From: Massilia terrae
GTDB lineage: Bacteria; Pseudomonadota; Gammaproteobacteria; Burkholderiales; Burkholderiaceae_D
Length of the DNA stretch: 64,000 nt
Direction of reading: 5' to 3'
Assembly: GCF_024753145.1 (NCBI RefSeq)
Contig: NZ_JANUGU010000004.1
Location: 310,001-374,000, forward strand
In this document: positions 8,130 through 16,327 of the stretch, in pieces
Position numbering within the stretch: position 1 is the stretch's first letter
Layout of the letters: every line of letters starts with the position of its first letter
Made by a program: the position numbers and the translations under genes
Notes under the pieces: model-generated
Told to the model about the DNA's origin: nothing
The model's input: only the letters and a program-made list of their open reading frames with translations
The model's database searches: none

Positions 8130-9002
8130 TTAGGGGTAGTCCGCGTCGATCTCGGAGCCCGCGTAGTTTTCGAGCTCGGTCCACAACTGTGTGATCGTCG
8201 CCTTGGTCATCAGGTGCTGCAGCACCGTGCAGTGCTCGGCGTAGTTGTCGATGCGTTCGGCGATGACTTCCTGGTGCTGCGCCGGGATCTGCTCCATCAG
8301 TGCGTCCCAGCCTTCGTCGAAGTCCGGCTTGTTCTTGCGGACCGACGCCACGAAACGCTCGAACTCCTTCTGCCCCGCGCGCGCGACGATGCGCCCGCCG
8401 CCTTCGACCGCGAAGATGATGGCCAGCGCGATCACGCCTTCCGCGTTCAGGTCCGGATCCTTGACCGGCCCTTCGCTGTTGTGCCGCCGCAGCCACTTGG
8501 CCGCGTCGACCACCGCCAGCACTTCGTGCCGCTGCTTCAGCTGTTCCAGGTAGCGCTCGTAGCCCGTCCAGCTCTCGGCCGGATCGGCCGTGCAGATGTC
8601 GACGAACAGCTCCTTGAGCCGGCGCTGCGAATATACCGGGTCGTTGTCGTACTCGCCCACCAGCGCATCTTCCGGCAGCGCCGCCAGTTCGCGGATCAGG
8701 CGGAAGCCCTGCTGGAAGGCCTGCTCCGCGCCGTGCTCGAGCAGGTAGTCGAGCGCGGCGACGTCGTCCTCGCCCGGCACCGCGTGCTCCAGGCCCAGCG
8801 ACACGCCGCCGATGGCCAGCAGCTGCGCGCGCTGGATGCCTTCGGCGGTGCGGTCGTTGGTGAACTTCTCGGCCACCATCGCGGTGATCCCGGCCAGTTC
8901 GTCGGCCAGCAGCCCGGCCTCCTCCTCGTCCGCGTTCCCCGGAATGGCCTTGATCGCGCGGATCAGGCGCGGCAGCTTTTCAATGACAAGCGCTGGCAGC
9001 AT
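8130..9002 (-). CDS. Unrecognised soluble protein, last gene of the J-domain operon
   Basis: 290 residues, mainly helical and acidic, no signal peptide, membrane span or recognisable catalytic motif. It follows the 9005-9787 gene by 2 bases, so it is co-transcribed with it. The N-terminal half has a DEEEAGLLADELAGI helix; the C-terminal half includes EGGGRIVARAGQKEFERFVA. Codon use matches neighbours and the frame is clean, so the gene is real, but I cannot assign a family. Context with a J-domain protein hints at protein handling, which is inference only. Confidence 0.75.
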   Translation of the reverse strand: MLPALVIEKLPRLIRAIKAIPGNADEEEAGLLADELAGITAMVAEKFTNDRTAEGIQRAQLLAIGGVSLGLEHAVPGEDDVAALDYLLEHGAEQAFQQGFRLIRELAALPEDALVGEYDNDPVYSQRRLKELFVDICTADPAESWTGYERYLEQLKQRHEVLAVVDAAKWLRRHNSEGPVKDPDLNAEGVIALAIIFAVEGGGRIVARAGQKEFERFVASVRKNKPDFDEGWDALMEQIPAQHQEVIAERIDNYAEHCTVLQHLMTKATITQLWTELENYAGSEIDADYP

Positions 9003-9004
9003 GG

Positions 9005-9787
9005 TCAGGAGAAGATGTCCTTGCCGATGCTCTTGCGGGCGCCACGGCGCGGCGCCGAGCGCACCGACGGCACCTGCTTGCGCAGGCGGTACAGCAGCTC
9101 GCGCGTATTGCGCTGCATGTGGGCCGGCTCCTCGTCCGGATCGTCCGAGAACTCGGCGTCGGCCAGGTCGGCGCTGTGGCGGAATTCCGGGAACAGCTCG
9201 ATCAGCGAACGCTCCCAGCCATCCTCGCTGGCCTTCGCCAGTTCCAGCGCCAGCGGCACGAAGTCGCTGTCGGAGCTGGTCTGGCCCGTGGTGTACGGGC
9301 CCTTGGCGATGATCTCGCCGGCCAGCTCGTGGATCTCGCGCGGCGCCAGCGACCAGATGATCGCGAACACGGTCGCGCCGTGGTCGGTGGCCGACGCTTC
9401 CTGCAGCAGCTCGTGGCGGCGCTCGATGTCGTCGGTGCCGAACACCACGCCGTGCACCTGGTTGAACAGGCCTTCGGCGATGCGCTCCGGATCGTCCTCG
9501 ATCAGGTTGTCGGGCCAGGTCGCGGCCAGGTAGGCCAGGCTCTCGGCCCAGGCCTTGGGCGGCACCAGCAGGGTCGCCAGCGAGGTCTTGCCGCCGTCGA
9601 AGCCGGACAGGTGCAGCGCGGTCACGTGCGGCGGCAGCGTCGACAGCACTTCGGCGACCGCGTAGTCGCCCTGCTCGTCGGCGGCCTGCGACAGCGCTTC
9701 CTCCGCGTGCTGCAGCGAGCCGGCGAGCACCAGCTCACTCACCTGCCTGGTCAGCGCCGGCAGGTAGGTCTTGTCGTCGTCGCTCAT
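9005..9787 (-). CDS. Unrecognised soluble protein with basic C-terminal tail
   Basis: 260 residues. The body is acidic and predicted helical (AEEALSQAADEQGDYAVAEVL). The last ~25 residues switch to a basic stretch with SAPRRGARKSIGKD. The ATG overlaps the stop of the preceding 9784-10290 gene (4 bases), so translation is coupled. No domain is recognised. It sits third in a four-gene unit that begins with a mini J-domain protein, and the acidic upstream product could be its partner by charge, which is speculation. Confidence 0.75.
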   Translation of the reverse strand: MSDDDKTYLPALTRQVSELVLAGSLQHAEEALSQAADEQGDYAVAEVLSTLPPHVTALHLSGFDGGKTSLATLLVPPKAWAESLAYLAATWPDNLIEDDPERIAEGLFNQVHGVVFGTDDIERRHELLQEASATDHGATVFAIIWSLAPREIHELAGEIIAKGPYTTGQTSSDSDFVPLALELAKASEDGWERSLIELFPEFRHSADLADAEFSDDPDEEPAHMQRNTRELLYRLRKQVPSVRSAPRRGARKSIGKDIFS

Positions 9788-10290
9788 TGATTGTCTCCCT
9801 CTTGGTCGAACATCTGCGTGAAGTCGTCGGACGCGAAGCCCTGTTCCTCCTCGTCGTCGCCTTCGTCACCTTCGGCCAGCTGGTCGAGCGACTGGTCGTC
9901 GTCTTCCCAGCGGTTCGGGTGCTTGTACAGGAAGGCGGTGATGATGGCCTTGCGCGCCAGCTCGGGATGGGCGCGCGTGACCGACTCGTACATCGCCGCG
10001 CCGTCCTCGCCGTCGCAGGCCGCCATCGCGAACACCCGCTCCGGATCGTCGCCCTCGTAGTCGGAAGCCTCGCGCACCAGCCCTTTCGGGTCGAGGAAGC
10101 GGATGCGGTCGACCAGCGCGAAACTCATCAGGTTGACGTCGTCCAGGCCGTCGCCATTGGTGTATTCGGACACCAGCGCGTCCACCATGCGTTGATAGTT
10201 CTTGCGGTCGGGCGGATCGCCCAGCACGCCTTCGATCTGGCCTTCCAGCTCACGCGACTGGTAGGCGAATTCGGGATGTACTCTTGCCAT
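9784..10290 (-). CDS. Unrecognised acidic protein with Asp/Glu-rich C-terminus
   Basis: 168 residues. The first ~125 residues are helical; the C-terminal ~40 are extremely acidic (EGDEGDDEEEQGFASDDF). No known domain. Second gene of the J-domain operon, separated from it by a 42-base AT-rich gap (an unusual composition here) that contains two copies of GCAATATT and a TATAAAAT run just before the ATG. The gap could hold a secondary promoter or simply an unstructured ribosome-loading region. Confidence 0.72.
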   Translation of the reverse strand: MARVHPEFAYQSRELEGQIEGVLGDPPDRKNYQRMVDALVSEYTNGDGLDDVNLMSFALVDRIRFLDPKGLVREASDYEGDDPERVFAMAACDGEDGAAMYESVTRAHPELARKAIITAFLYKHPNRWEDDDQSLDQLAEGDEGDDEEEQGFASDDFTQMFDQEGDNQ

Positions 10291-10332
10291 GATTTTATAC
10301 TGAATATTGCATAATATTGCCGAACCGGCGGC

Positions 10333-10623
10333 TCAGGGGGTGACGTGCACCCCGTGCAGCGCGAACAGCGAGCGCCACAGCTCGAACGCCTCGCCCTGTG
10401 CATCCAGCACAATGCGGTGGTTCACGCTCTGGTTGTACTCGGCGCGCCTGGCCGGGTCGGACAGGGTTTCGTAGGCCTTGGTGACCGCCTTGAAGCGCGC
10501 TTCCGCGCCCGGGGCCTGGTTGCGGTCCGGGTGGTAGCGCATCGCCAGCGAGCGGTACACCTTCTTGATTTCGTCGTCGGTCGCATTCGGCGCCACGCCG
10601 AGGATCGCGTATAGATTTTCCAC
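10333..10623 (-). CDS. Minimal J-domain (DnaJ-like) protein
   Basis: 96 residues. Residues 1-65 form a J-domain ([20 protein letters not shown], the HPD tripeptide in RYHPDRN, and [14 protein letters not shown]). J-domains stimulate DnaK ATPase and deliver substrates to it. There is no Gly/Phe region, zinc finger or CTD substrate-binding domain; only ~30 extra residues follow. The start is GTG with GGAGAG 7 bases upstream. It heads a minus-strand operon with three unrecognised genes, so the J-domain probably directs DnaK to one of those products. That pairing is inference. Confidence 0.88.
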   Translation of the reverse strand: MENLYAILGVAPNATDDEIKKVYRSLAMRYHPDRNQAPGAEARFKAVTKAYETLSDPARRAEYNQSVNHRIVLDAQGEAFELWRSLFALHGVHVTP

Positions 10624-10682
10624 TTCGAACTCTCCGGCCCAAGGCCGACAAAACGAGAAAGACCGGGATTATCCTATAGAAA

Positions 10683-10697
10683 GCGACAAGATGTCGC
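10683..10697. promoter_or_regulatory. Short palindrome upstream of the J-domain operon
   Basis: GCGACA-AGA-TGTCGC, a perfect 6-bp inverted repeat 60 bases upstream of the J-domain GTG. A GATAAT on the minus strand (10668-10673) is a possible -10 element between them. The position fits an activator or repressor site, but no regulator is identified. Confidence 0.3.
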
Positions 10698-10734
10698 GAA
10701 ACGCGCCTGGAATGACCGTACTTCAGGGAAATAT

Positions 10735-10854
10735 TTACTGGAGCGGAGGCGGCAGCGGCGCGGCGGTGGGCGCCGGCGGCTGGGGCTGCGGCAAGCCGGC
10801 CTGGGCCAGCAGCCAGGAGCGGACCAGGACGGGATCGGTTGCAAGCGTTTTCAT
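10735..10854 (-). CDS. Possible 39-residue Pro/Ala-rich small protein
   Basis: An ATG with AAGGG seven bases upstream opens a short frame starting MKTLATDPVLVRSWLLAQ and ending in a Pro/Ala/Gln-rich tail. It occupies the gap between the J-domain operon and glnS. Support is limited to the ribosome-binding site and a plausible N-terminal helix. It could equally be non-coding. Confidence 0.3.
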   Translation of the reverse strand: MKTLATDPVLVRSWLLAQAGLPQPQPPAPTAAPLPPPLQ

Positions 10855-10996
10855 GGGTGGCCCTTGCAAACAAGTGGCGATGTCCCCAGTATCCAATGTT
10901 CAGCGCCGCGACACCGTGCGTTTGGCCACACAGCGGCCTGTCCCGCATCACCTACGGTAAAATGTCGGCAACTTTACTATTCCACCTCAAGTATTG

Positions 10997-12745
10997 ATGA
11001 GCAACGACAATAACAACGCGGCCGCTACGCCGTCGCCCAATTTCCTGCGCACGATCGTCGAGAACGACATGGCCACGGGCAAGCACAAGCGCCCGGGCTT
11101 GCCGTCCGTCATCACGCGCTTCCCGCCGGAGCCGAACGGCTATCTGCACCTGGGCCACGCCAAGTCGATCTGCGTCAATTTCGGGCTGGCCCGCGATTAC
11201 GACGGCCGCTGCCACCTGCGCTTCGACGACACCAATCCGGAGAAGGAAGAGCAGGAATACGTCGACACCATCATGGACAGCGTCAAGTGGCTCGGCTTCA
11301 GCTGGGAGCAAGGCGGCGAAGTCAACCTGCACTACGCCAGCGACTACTTCGACCAGCTGTACGAGATGGCCGAGTACCTGATCAAGACCGGCAAGGCCTA
11401 TGTCGACAGCCAGAGCGCCGAGGAAATGGCGAAGAACCGCGGCAATTTCGGCCAGGTCGGCACCAACTCGCCGTTCCGCAACCGCCCGGCGGAGGAATCG
11501 CTGCAGCTGTTCCGCGACATGAAGGCCGGCAAATACAAGGACGGCGAACACATCCTGCGCGCCAAGATCAGCGAAGACGCGATGTCGTCGCCGAACATGA
11601 ATATGCGCGACCCGGCCCTGTATCGCATCCGCCACGCGCATCACCACCGGACCGGCGACAACTGGTGCATCTACCCGATGTACGACTACACGCACCCGAT
11701 TTCGGACGCGCTCGAGAACATCACGCACTCGATCTGCACGCTCGAATTCCAGGACCACCGCCCGCTGTACGACTGGCTGGTGGAGACGCTGGCCGAAGGC
11801 GGCTTCTTCCAGCAGCCGGTGCCGCGCCAGTACGAATTCGCGCGCCTGAACACGACCTACGTCGTCACCAGCAAGCGCAAGCTGCGCGAGCTGGTTGAGG
11901 ATGGCACCGTCAATGGCTGGGACGATCCGCGCATGCCCACCCTGGTCGGCCTGCGCCGCCGCGGCTTCACGCCGGAATCGATCCAGCTGTTCTGCGAGCG
12001 CAGCGGCGTGTCGAAGGCCGACGGCTGGATCGACATGGCCAACCTGGAAATCGCCCTGCGCGACGACCTCGATCCGAAGGCGCCGCGCGCGGTCGCCGTG
12101 CTCCGTCCGTTGAAGCTGATCGTGGATAATTTCCCCGAAGGCGAGTCGGTCGAGTGCAGCGCGCCGGTGCATCCGCACCATCCGGAATGGGGCACCCGCA
12201 GCTTCCCGTTCACGCGCGAGCTGTGGATCGAGGAAGAAGACTTCATGGAAGTGCCCGCCAAGGGCTACTTCCGCTTCACGCCGCCGGTGGACGACAAGCC
12301 GGGCAGCCGCGTGCGCCTGAAGTATGGCTTCATCGCCGAATGCGTGGGCTACGACAAGGACGAGAACGGCAAGGTCGTCGCGGTGCACGTGAACTATTTC
12401 CCGGATTCGAAATCGGGTACGCCGGGGGCGGACAACTACAAGGTCAAGGGCACCATCACCTGGGTCAGCGCGCGCGATGCGCTGCAGGCCGAGGTGCGGC
12501 TGTACGACCGCCTGTTCACCGATCCGCATCCTGACGCCGGCGGCAAGGACTTCCACGCCGCGCTGAATCCGAACGCGCTGGAGACCATCACGGCTTACCT
12601 GGAGCCGGGACTGGCCAAGGCGAATCCGGAGGACCGTTTCCAGTTTGAGCGCCACGGCTATTTCGTCGCCGACCGCGTGGATTCGAAGCCGGGCAAGCCG
12701 GTGTTCAACCGCATCGTCACGCTCAAGGACAGCTGGGGCAAGTAA
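10997..12745 (+). CDS. glnS: Glutamine--tRNA ligase
   Basis: 582 residues, slightly longer than the E. coli enzyme (~554). It charges tRNA-Gln with glutamine using ATP. The class I HIGH-type motif is in PPEPNGYLHLGHAKS (about 43-57). The KMSKS-type loop reads VTSKRKL, where the usual enzyme has MSK. The anticodon-binding beta-barrel region follows (SVECSAPVHPHHPEWGTR onwards). ATG 10997 is preceded in frame by TTG, which I ignore. It stands alone, with a REP palindrome immediately downstream. Confidence 0.97.
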   Translation: MSNDNNNAAATPSPNFLRTIVENDMATGKHKRPGLPSVITRFPPEPNGYLHLGHAKSICVNFGLARDYDGRCHLRFDDTNPEKEEQEYVDTIMDSVKWLGFSWEQGGEVNLHYASDYFDQLYEMAEYLIKTGKAYVDSQSAEEMAKNRGNFGQVGTNSPFRNRPAEESLQLFRDMKAGKYKDGEHILRAKISEDAMSSPNMNMRDPALYRIRHAHHHRTGDNWCIYPMYDYTHPISDALENITHSICTLEFQDHRPLYDWLVETLAEGGFFQQPVPRQYEFARLNTTYVVTSKRKLRELVEDGTVNGWDDPRMPTLVGLRRRGFTPESIQLFCERSGVSKADGWIDMANLEIALRDDLDPKAPRAVAVLRPLKLIVDNFPEGESVECSAPVHPHHPEWGTRSFPFTRELWIEEEDFMEVPAKGYFRFTPPVDDKPGSRVRLKYGFIAECVGYDKDENGKVVAVHVNYFPDSKSGTPGADNYKVKGTITWVSARDALQAEVRLYDRLFTDPHPDAGGKDFHAALNPNALETITAYLEPGLAKANPEDRFQFERHGYFVADRVDSKPGKPVFNRIVTLKDSWGK

Positions 12746-12770
12746 GCCTCGACAGCTGCGCCAAGCTCAG

Positions 12771-12810
12771 AGAGAACGTCGTTCCCGCCTGCGCGGGAAC
12801 GACGTTCTCT
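12771..12810. repeat. REP-like palindrome with 18-bp perfect arms
   Basis: AGAGAACGTCGTTCCCGC and its exact complement flank a 4-base loop (CTGC), then CTTTTGC follows. It lies 25 bases after glnS and would form a strong hairpin in RNA, so it may double as the glnS terminator. The remaining ~170 bases before the histidine kinase show no other clear feature. Confidence 0.85.
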
Positions 12811-12978
12811 CTTTTGCTTATCTCGTCGTCTGCGCATCCTTGCATCCCTTTCGCCAGCACTACCTGTGACAGCTGATAGGTAGCGATCCTGGATGTTCGT
12901 GGTAATTTTGATAACAACCGATCGACAATCGCCGGAGACTTCGCCGTCCCTGGCTGTTCCCGTTGCGAAGGTGACCGT

Positions 12979-14829
12979 GTGAAGCTGATCCGTCGGCCCC
13001 GCTTCATCATCAACTTCAGTCCCGGCCTGGTGCTGGGGCTGTGGCTGGCGCTCGCGGTCGGCGTGCTCGCATTCTTCTCGGTCGCGCGCATGATCGACAA
13101 GGAAAACCAGGACCGGTTCCGCGCCATGGCGCAATCGGCCCAGTACACGATCAACGCCCGCATCCAGTCCTACACCAACGTGGTGCGCGCCGCGGAAAGC
13201 ATGTTCCGCGCCGATCCATTCCTCACCCGCGAGCAGTTCCACCGTTTCGTCACGGGCCTGGACGCCGAACGCAACTACCCGGCCATCGTCACCATCAACT
13301 ACGTGCAATACGTGCGCGACAGCGAGCGCAATGCCTATGTGGCGGACATGATCCGGCAGGAACAGGAGGCCAGGGATGGCCGCCCCGCGTTCCGGATCGT
13401 TCCGGCGGGCCGGCGTCCGGAATACGCCGTGGTCACCTTCGTCGAGCCGGAACACGAATGGCTGGATTCGATCGGCACCGACCTGTTCGTCCAGCCCGTG
13501 ATGCTGAAAACGCTCGGGCACGCGCGCGACACCGGCAAGCTGTCCGCCTCCGGGATTCCAGTCGAGATCATGCGCAAGAAGCACCTGTTCGGGCTGGCGA
13601 TGAGGCTGCCGGTCTATCGCCCCGGCGCTCCGCTGGAGAACATCGAACAGCGGCGCGCCGCCTACCTCGGTTCGGTCGGCATCGCCTTCAGCGTCGGCCA
13701 GCTGGTGCATGGCGTGCTCGACGAAATGCCGCTCAAGGCGGTACGGCTGACCTTGTTCAACCAGGCGGAGAGTGTCGATCCAGCAAAACCAAAGTCGGAG
13801 CAAATGATTTACGACAGCGGCGACCAGGCCGGCGGGCCGGAAAAAACCCTGCCGCGGCCGGATCGCTTCAATGTCTGGTTGCCGATCGACTTCAACGGCC
13901 GCAAGTGGAGCGCCCACTTCAGCGTGCCGAGACAGGCGCTGCGGCGCACCAGCGACACCTCGTTTCCGTGGCTGGCCCTGCTGACCGGTTTCACCACCAC
14001 CGCCCTGCTCTACGCGCCCTACCTGATCCTGACCGCGTCGCGCTCGCACGCGATCGAGCTGGCCGACGCGATGACCCAGGAATTGCGCGACAGCGAAGCG
14101 AAGCTGATCGCCTCGCACCAGAAGCTGCGCCAGCTGACGGCGCACACGGAACACATCAAGGAAATGGAACGCAAGCGCATCGCGCGCGAAATCCACGACG
14201 ACCTGGGACAAAACCTGCTGGCATTGCGGATCGATGCGCAGATGCTGTTCGCACGCACGCACGAGCGCCACCGCATCCTGCACGCACGCGCGGCGGAAAC
14301 CCTCGGCCACATCGACTCGACGATCCAGAGCGTGCGCCAGATCATCAACGACCTGCGTCCGAACGTGCTCGATCTCGGCCTGAACGCGGCGGTGGACTGG
14401 CAGATCTCCGAGTTCCGGCGCCGCAGCAGCATCCGCTGCGAACTGGTCGAGGATGCGGTCGACATCGTCGCCAACGACCAGTGCGCCACCGCCTTGTTCC
14501 GCATCCTGCAGGAATCGCTCAGCAATGTGCGGCGCCACGCGATGGCGACACGGGTGCGCGTCGAGTTGCGGATGGAAGGCGAGCGCGTGCGGATGCGCAT
14601 CCGCGACAACGGCATCGGCGTCAAGCCGGGACAGCATGCGCCCGGCAAATTCGGCCTGATCGGCATGGAAGAACGCGTCAAGGCGCTGGGCGGCACTTTC
14701 ATCGTGCGCACCCCGCCGGAGGGCGGCACCGTCATCGATGTCACCATTCCGCTGCCCCAGGATGCGGCCAACACCGGCCCGCCCATGCCTTCGCTGGAGG
14801 AAGACCACTCCCCGCAAGCCCTCGCCTGA
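12979..14829 (+). CDS. CHASE-domain sensor histidine kinase, NarL/UhpB type
   Basis: 616 residues. An N-terminal membrane segment (about 14-36) is followed by a periplasmic CHASE sensor domain (about 60-260), with QYVRDSERNAYV and the FVEPEHEW strand region. A second membrane segment lies near 330-350, then a short coiled coil and a HisKA_3 dimerisation domain with phosphorylatable His406 in REIHDDLGQNL. The HATPase domain follows (LQESLSNVRRHA, DNGIGV, GLIGMEERV). GTG 12979 has GAAGG 7 bases upstream. No response regulator is adjacent, so it is an orphan kinase. CHASE domains usually sense small extracellular ligands; the signal is unknown. Confidence 0.92.
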   Translation: MKLIRRPRFIINFSPGLVLGLWLALAVGVLAFFSVARMIDKENQDRFRAMAQSAQYTINARIQSYTNVVRAAESMFRADPFLTREQFHRFVTGLDAERNYPAIVTINYVQYVRDSERNAYVADMIRQEQEARDGRPAFRIVPAGRRPEYAVVTFVEPEHEWLDSIGTDLFVQPVMLKTLGHARDTGKLSASGIPVEIMRKKHLFGLAMRLPVYRPGAPLENIEQRRAAYLGSVGIAFSVGQLVHGVLDEMPLKAVRLTLFNQAESVDPAKPKSEQMIYDSGDQAGGPEKTLPRPDRFNVWLPIDFNGRKWSAHFSVPRQALRRTSDTSFPWLALLTGFTTTALLYAPYLILTASRSHAIELADAMTQELRDSEAKLIASHQKLRQLTAHTEHIKEMERKRIAREIHDDLGQNLLALRIDAQMLFARTHERHRILHARAAETLGHIDSTIQSVRQIINDLRPNVLDLGLNAAVDWQISEFRRRSSIRCELVEDAVDIVANDQCATALFRILQESLSNVRRHAMATRVRVELRMEGERVRMRIRDNGIGVKPGQHAPGKFGLIGMEERVKALGGTFIVRTPPEGGTVIDVTIPLPQDAANTGPPMPSLEEDHSPQALA

Positions 14830-14915
14830 TCCACTGATTCCTACAAGATCTCCGACGCGACTCGCCTCGGGGTGTCGGACTTCGCCTCAGCTTTCGTTAG
14901 GAAATCGCGCGGGCC

Positions 14916-14929
14916 TTGATTGAACTCAA
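14916..14929. promoter_or_regulatory. FNR/Anr-like box upstream of the GRDP-repeat gene
   Basis: TTGAT-TGAA-CTCAA matches the FNR consensus TTGAT-N4-ATCAA at 9 of 10 positions. AAGAAT at 14952-14957 could be the -10 element of a promoter with the box near -41.5. The site is about 160 bases before the ATG of the repeat protein. No regulator is nearby. Confidence 0.35.
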
Positions 14930-14947
14930 CTGCATGGCCGTACTTGT

Positions 14948-14963
14948 AGACAAGAATTTGTCT
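14948..14963. promoter_or_regulatory. AGACAA-GAAT-TTGTCT palindrome
   Basis: A perfect 6-bp inverted repeat with a 4-base spacer, in the 260-base gap between the histidine kinase and the GRDP-repeat gene. It may be an operator overlapping the predicted -10 region or a small hairpin in the leader. Confidence 0.3.
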
Positions 14964-15089
14964 GGTTGGCCCGCATCAATAATTCCGAGTTTCGCAACCT
15001 AACAGTTTTGGGAGGCCCTCACGTCAGCACATAAACGTCTTTCACGCCACAGGTAAAAGTACTCACCAACATTCAAGCAGGAGTGGACC

Positions 15090-16151
15090 ATGAACTCGTA
15101 TGGCAAATGCAGAGAAATTGTCGAGTTGGACCTGGATCCGATCAAGGTGAAGCTGATGCACAAGGAGTCCGGCGAAGGGTGGACCCTGGAGCAGGCGAAC
15201 GTCGTCGAAGCGGAATACCGGCGCTACCTGTATTTGATGAAAGCGTTTCCAGACGAAACGTTCGCGCCGGGGACGGACGTGGACACGTTCTGGCATTACC
15301 ACATCCTCGACACCACCAAGTACGCGCTCGATTGCCAGGAAATATTCGGCTATTTCGTCCACCACTTCCCCTACATCGGCCTGCGCGGCGAAGAGGATAT
15401 GCTTGCCCACGAACGCCTGGGCCAGCGCATGCGGACGATTTACGAAGCGGCTTTTGGTGAAACCTGCCCGGGGGGACGGCTGGTGTCGGCGCCGAAGACT
15501 GGTGGCGCCTATGCGGCAAAGGCCGAGGGCATCGCGTTCTCGGCGAGCCCGGTGGGTGTGCGCACGGCAGCGGGCAATGACATCGCGTTCTCGGCGGCTC
15601 CAGGTAGCAGGCACGCCTCGGCAAGCAGCGACATTGCGTTCTCGGCTGCGCCGGGTGGCAAACGCGCCTCGGCTAGCAGCGATATCGCATTCTCTGCCGC
15701 GCCGGGTAGCGGGCAGGCGTCGGCAAGCAGCGACATCGCGTTCTCGGCCGCGCCGGGCGGCAGGCACGCTTCGGCGAGCAGCGACATTGCGTTCTCGGCC
15801 GCGCCGGGTAGCAAGCGCCTGGCTGCAGGCAGCGACATCGCGTTGTCGGCCGCACCTGGCGGTAAGCGCGCGGCGGCGAGCAGGGACATCGCGTTCTCGG
15901 CGAGCCCCGCCGGCAAACGCGCTGACATCAGCACCGGCATGTCGATCCCGGCGGCTTCCAGCGGCCCCGTGTACATGACGCGTTTTGGCCCAGCCGCACA
16001 AGCGGAAACCGACCCGGCGGACGCTGACTCCGCAGCTCGTCCCGGCGACACCGCATCGTCTGACCGGCTTGGCAATGCGGACGGTGAAAGGGTAGCAAGC
16101 GACGATCTGTTTTCGATTCGCCCACGCCTGCCGGAACCCATCGCCGCTTAG
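15090..16151 (+). CDS. GRDP-like protein with eight 17-residue tandem repeats
   Basis: 353 residues, no signal peptide. Residues 1-130 match the bacterial glycine-rich-domain-protein-like (GRDP-like, formerly DUF1399) pattern: VDTFWHYHILDTTKYALDC and FGYFVHHFPYIGLRGE. From residue 147 an exact 17-residue period repeats eight times (consensus DIAFSAAPGGKRASASS); dibasic or Arg-His pairs recur at repeat positions 11-12. A Met/Pro-rich and acidic tail follows. A CAGGAG site precedes the ATG, and a strong terminator follows the stop. The function is unknown: the repeat part could be a secreted, processed or structural segment. The repeats vary mainly at positions 9-14. Confidence 0.8.
   Translation: MNSYGKCREIVELDLDPIKVKLMHKESGEGWTLEQANVVEAEYRRYLYLMKAFPDETFAPGTDVDTFWHYHILDTTKYALDCQEIFGYFVHHFPYIGLRGEEDMLAHERLGQRMRTIYEAAFGETCPGGRLVSAPKTGGAYAAKAEGIAFSASPVGVRTAAGNDIAFSAAPGSRHASASSDIAFSAAPGGKRASASSDIAFSAAPGSGQASASSDIAFSAAPGGRHASASSDIAFSAAPGSKRLAAGSDIALSAAPGGKRAAASRDIAFSASPAGKRADISTGMSIPAASSGPVYMTRFGPAAQAETDPADADSAARPGDTASSDRLGNADGERVASDDLFSIRPRLPEPIAA
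15528..15935 (+). repeat. Eight in-frame 51-bp tandem repeats
   Basis: Eight contiguous 51-bp units encode residues 147-282 of the GRDP-like protein. Unit boundaries keep frame without any spacer. The block DIAFSAAP is almost invariant in units 2-7, while the middle (GSRH, GGKR, GSGQ, GGRH, GSKR, GGKR) changes. The first and last units are the most divergent, the usual pattern for an array that expands internally by unequal exchange. Confidence 0.92.
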
Positions 16152-16170
16152 TTTTACGCTCTCCAAGCGC

Positions 16171-16204
16171 ATGCCGTCCAGTTGCCGCTGGACGGCATTT
16201 TTTT
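16171..16204 (+). terminator. Rho-independent terminator after the GRDP-repeat gene
   Basis: An 11-bp perfect stem ATGCCGTCCAG / CTGGACGGCAT with a 6-base loop is followed directly by a run of seven T residues, 20 bases after the stop codon. Confidence 0.9.
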
Positions 16205-16327
16205 GTTCCGTACGTCGACAAATCGCCCATCCCATCCCCTCGCATTTACTTGTCGTCACTTGCTACAGCCAACATCATACGTAGGCCCGGTCCTACCGCT
16301 CATTAGGAATTTTCTGAATATGTGGCA

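Noticed and set aside
10952-12655. 567-residue open frame antisense to glnS
   Set aside because: It mirrors glnS on the opposite strand and has the His/Arg/Ala-rich composition of antisense frames in GC-rich DNA; no domain.
12658-14817. 719-residue open frame antisense to the histidine kinase
   Set aside because: Same reason; the plus-strand kinase has all domain motifs.
15528-15935. CRISPR-like regular repeats
   Set aside because: Units are contiguous 51-bp in-frame coding repeats without unique spacers or cas genes.
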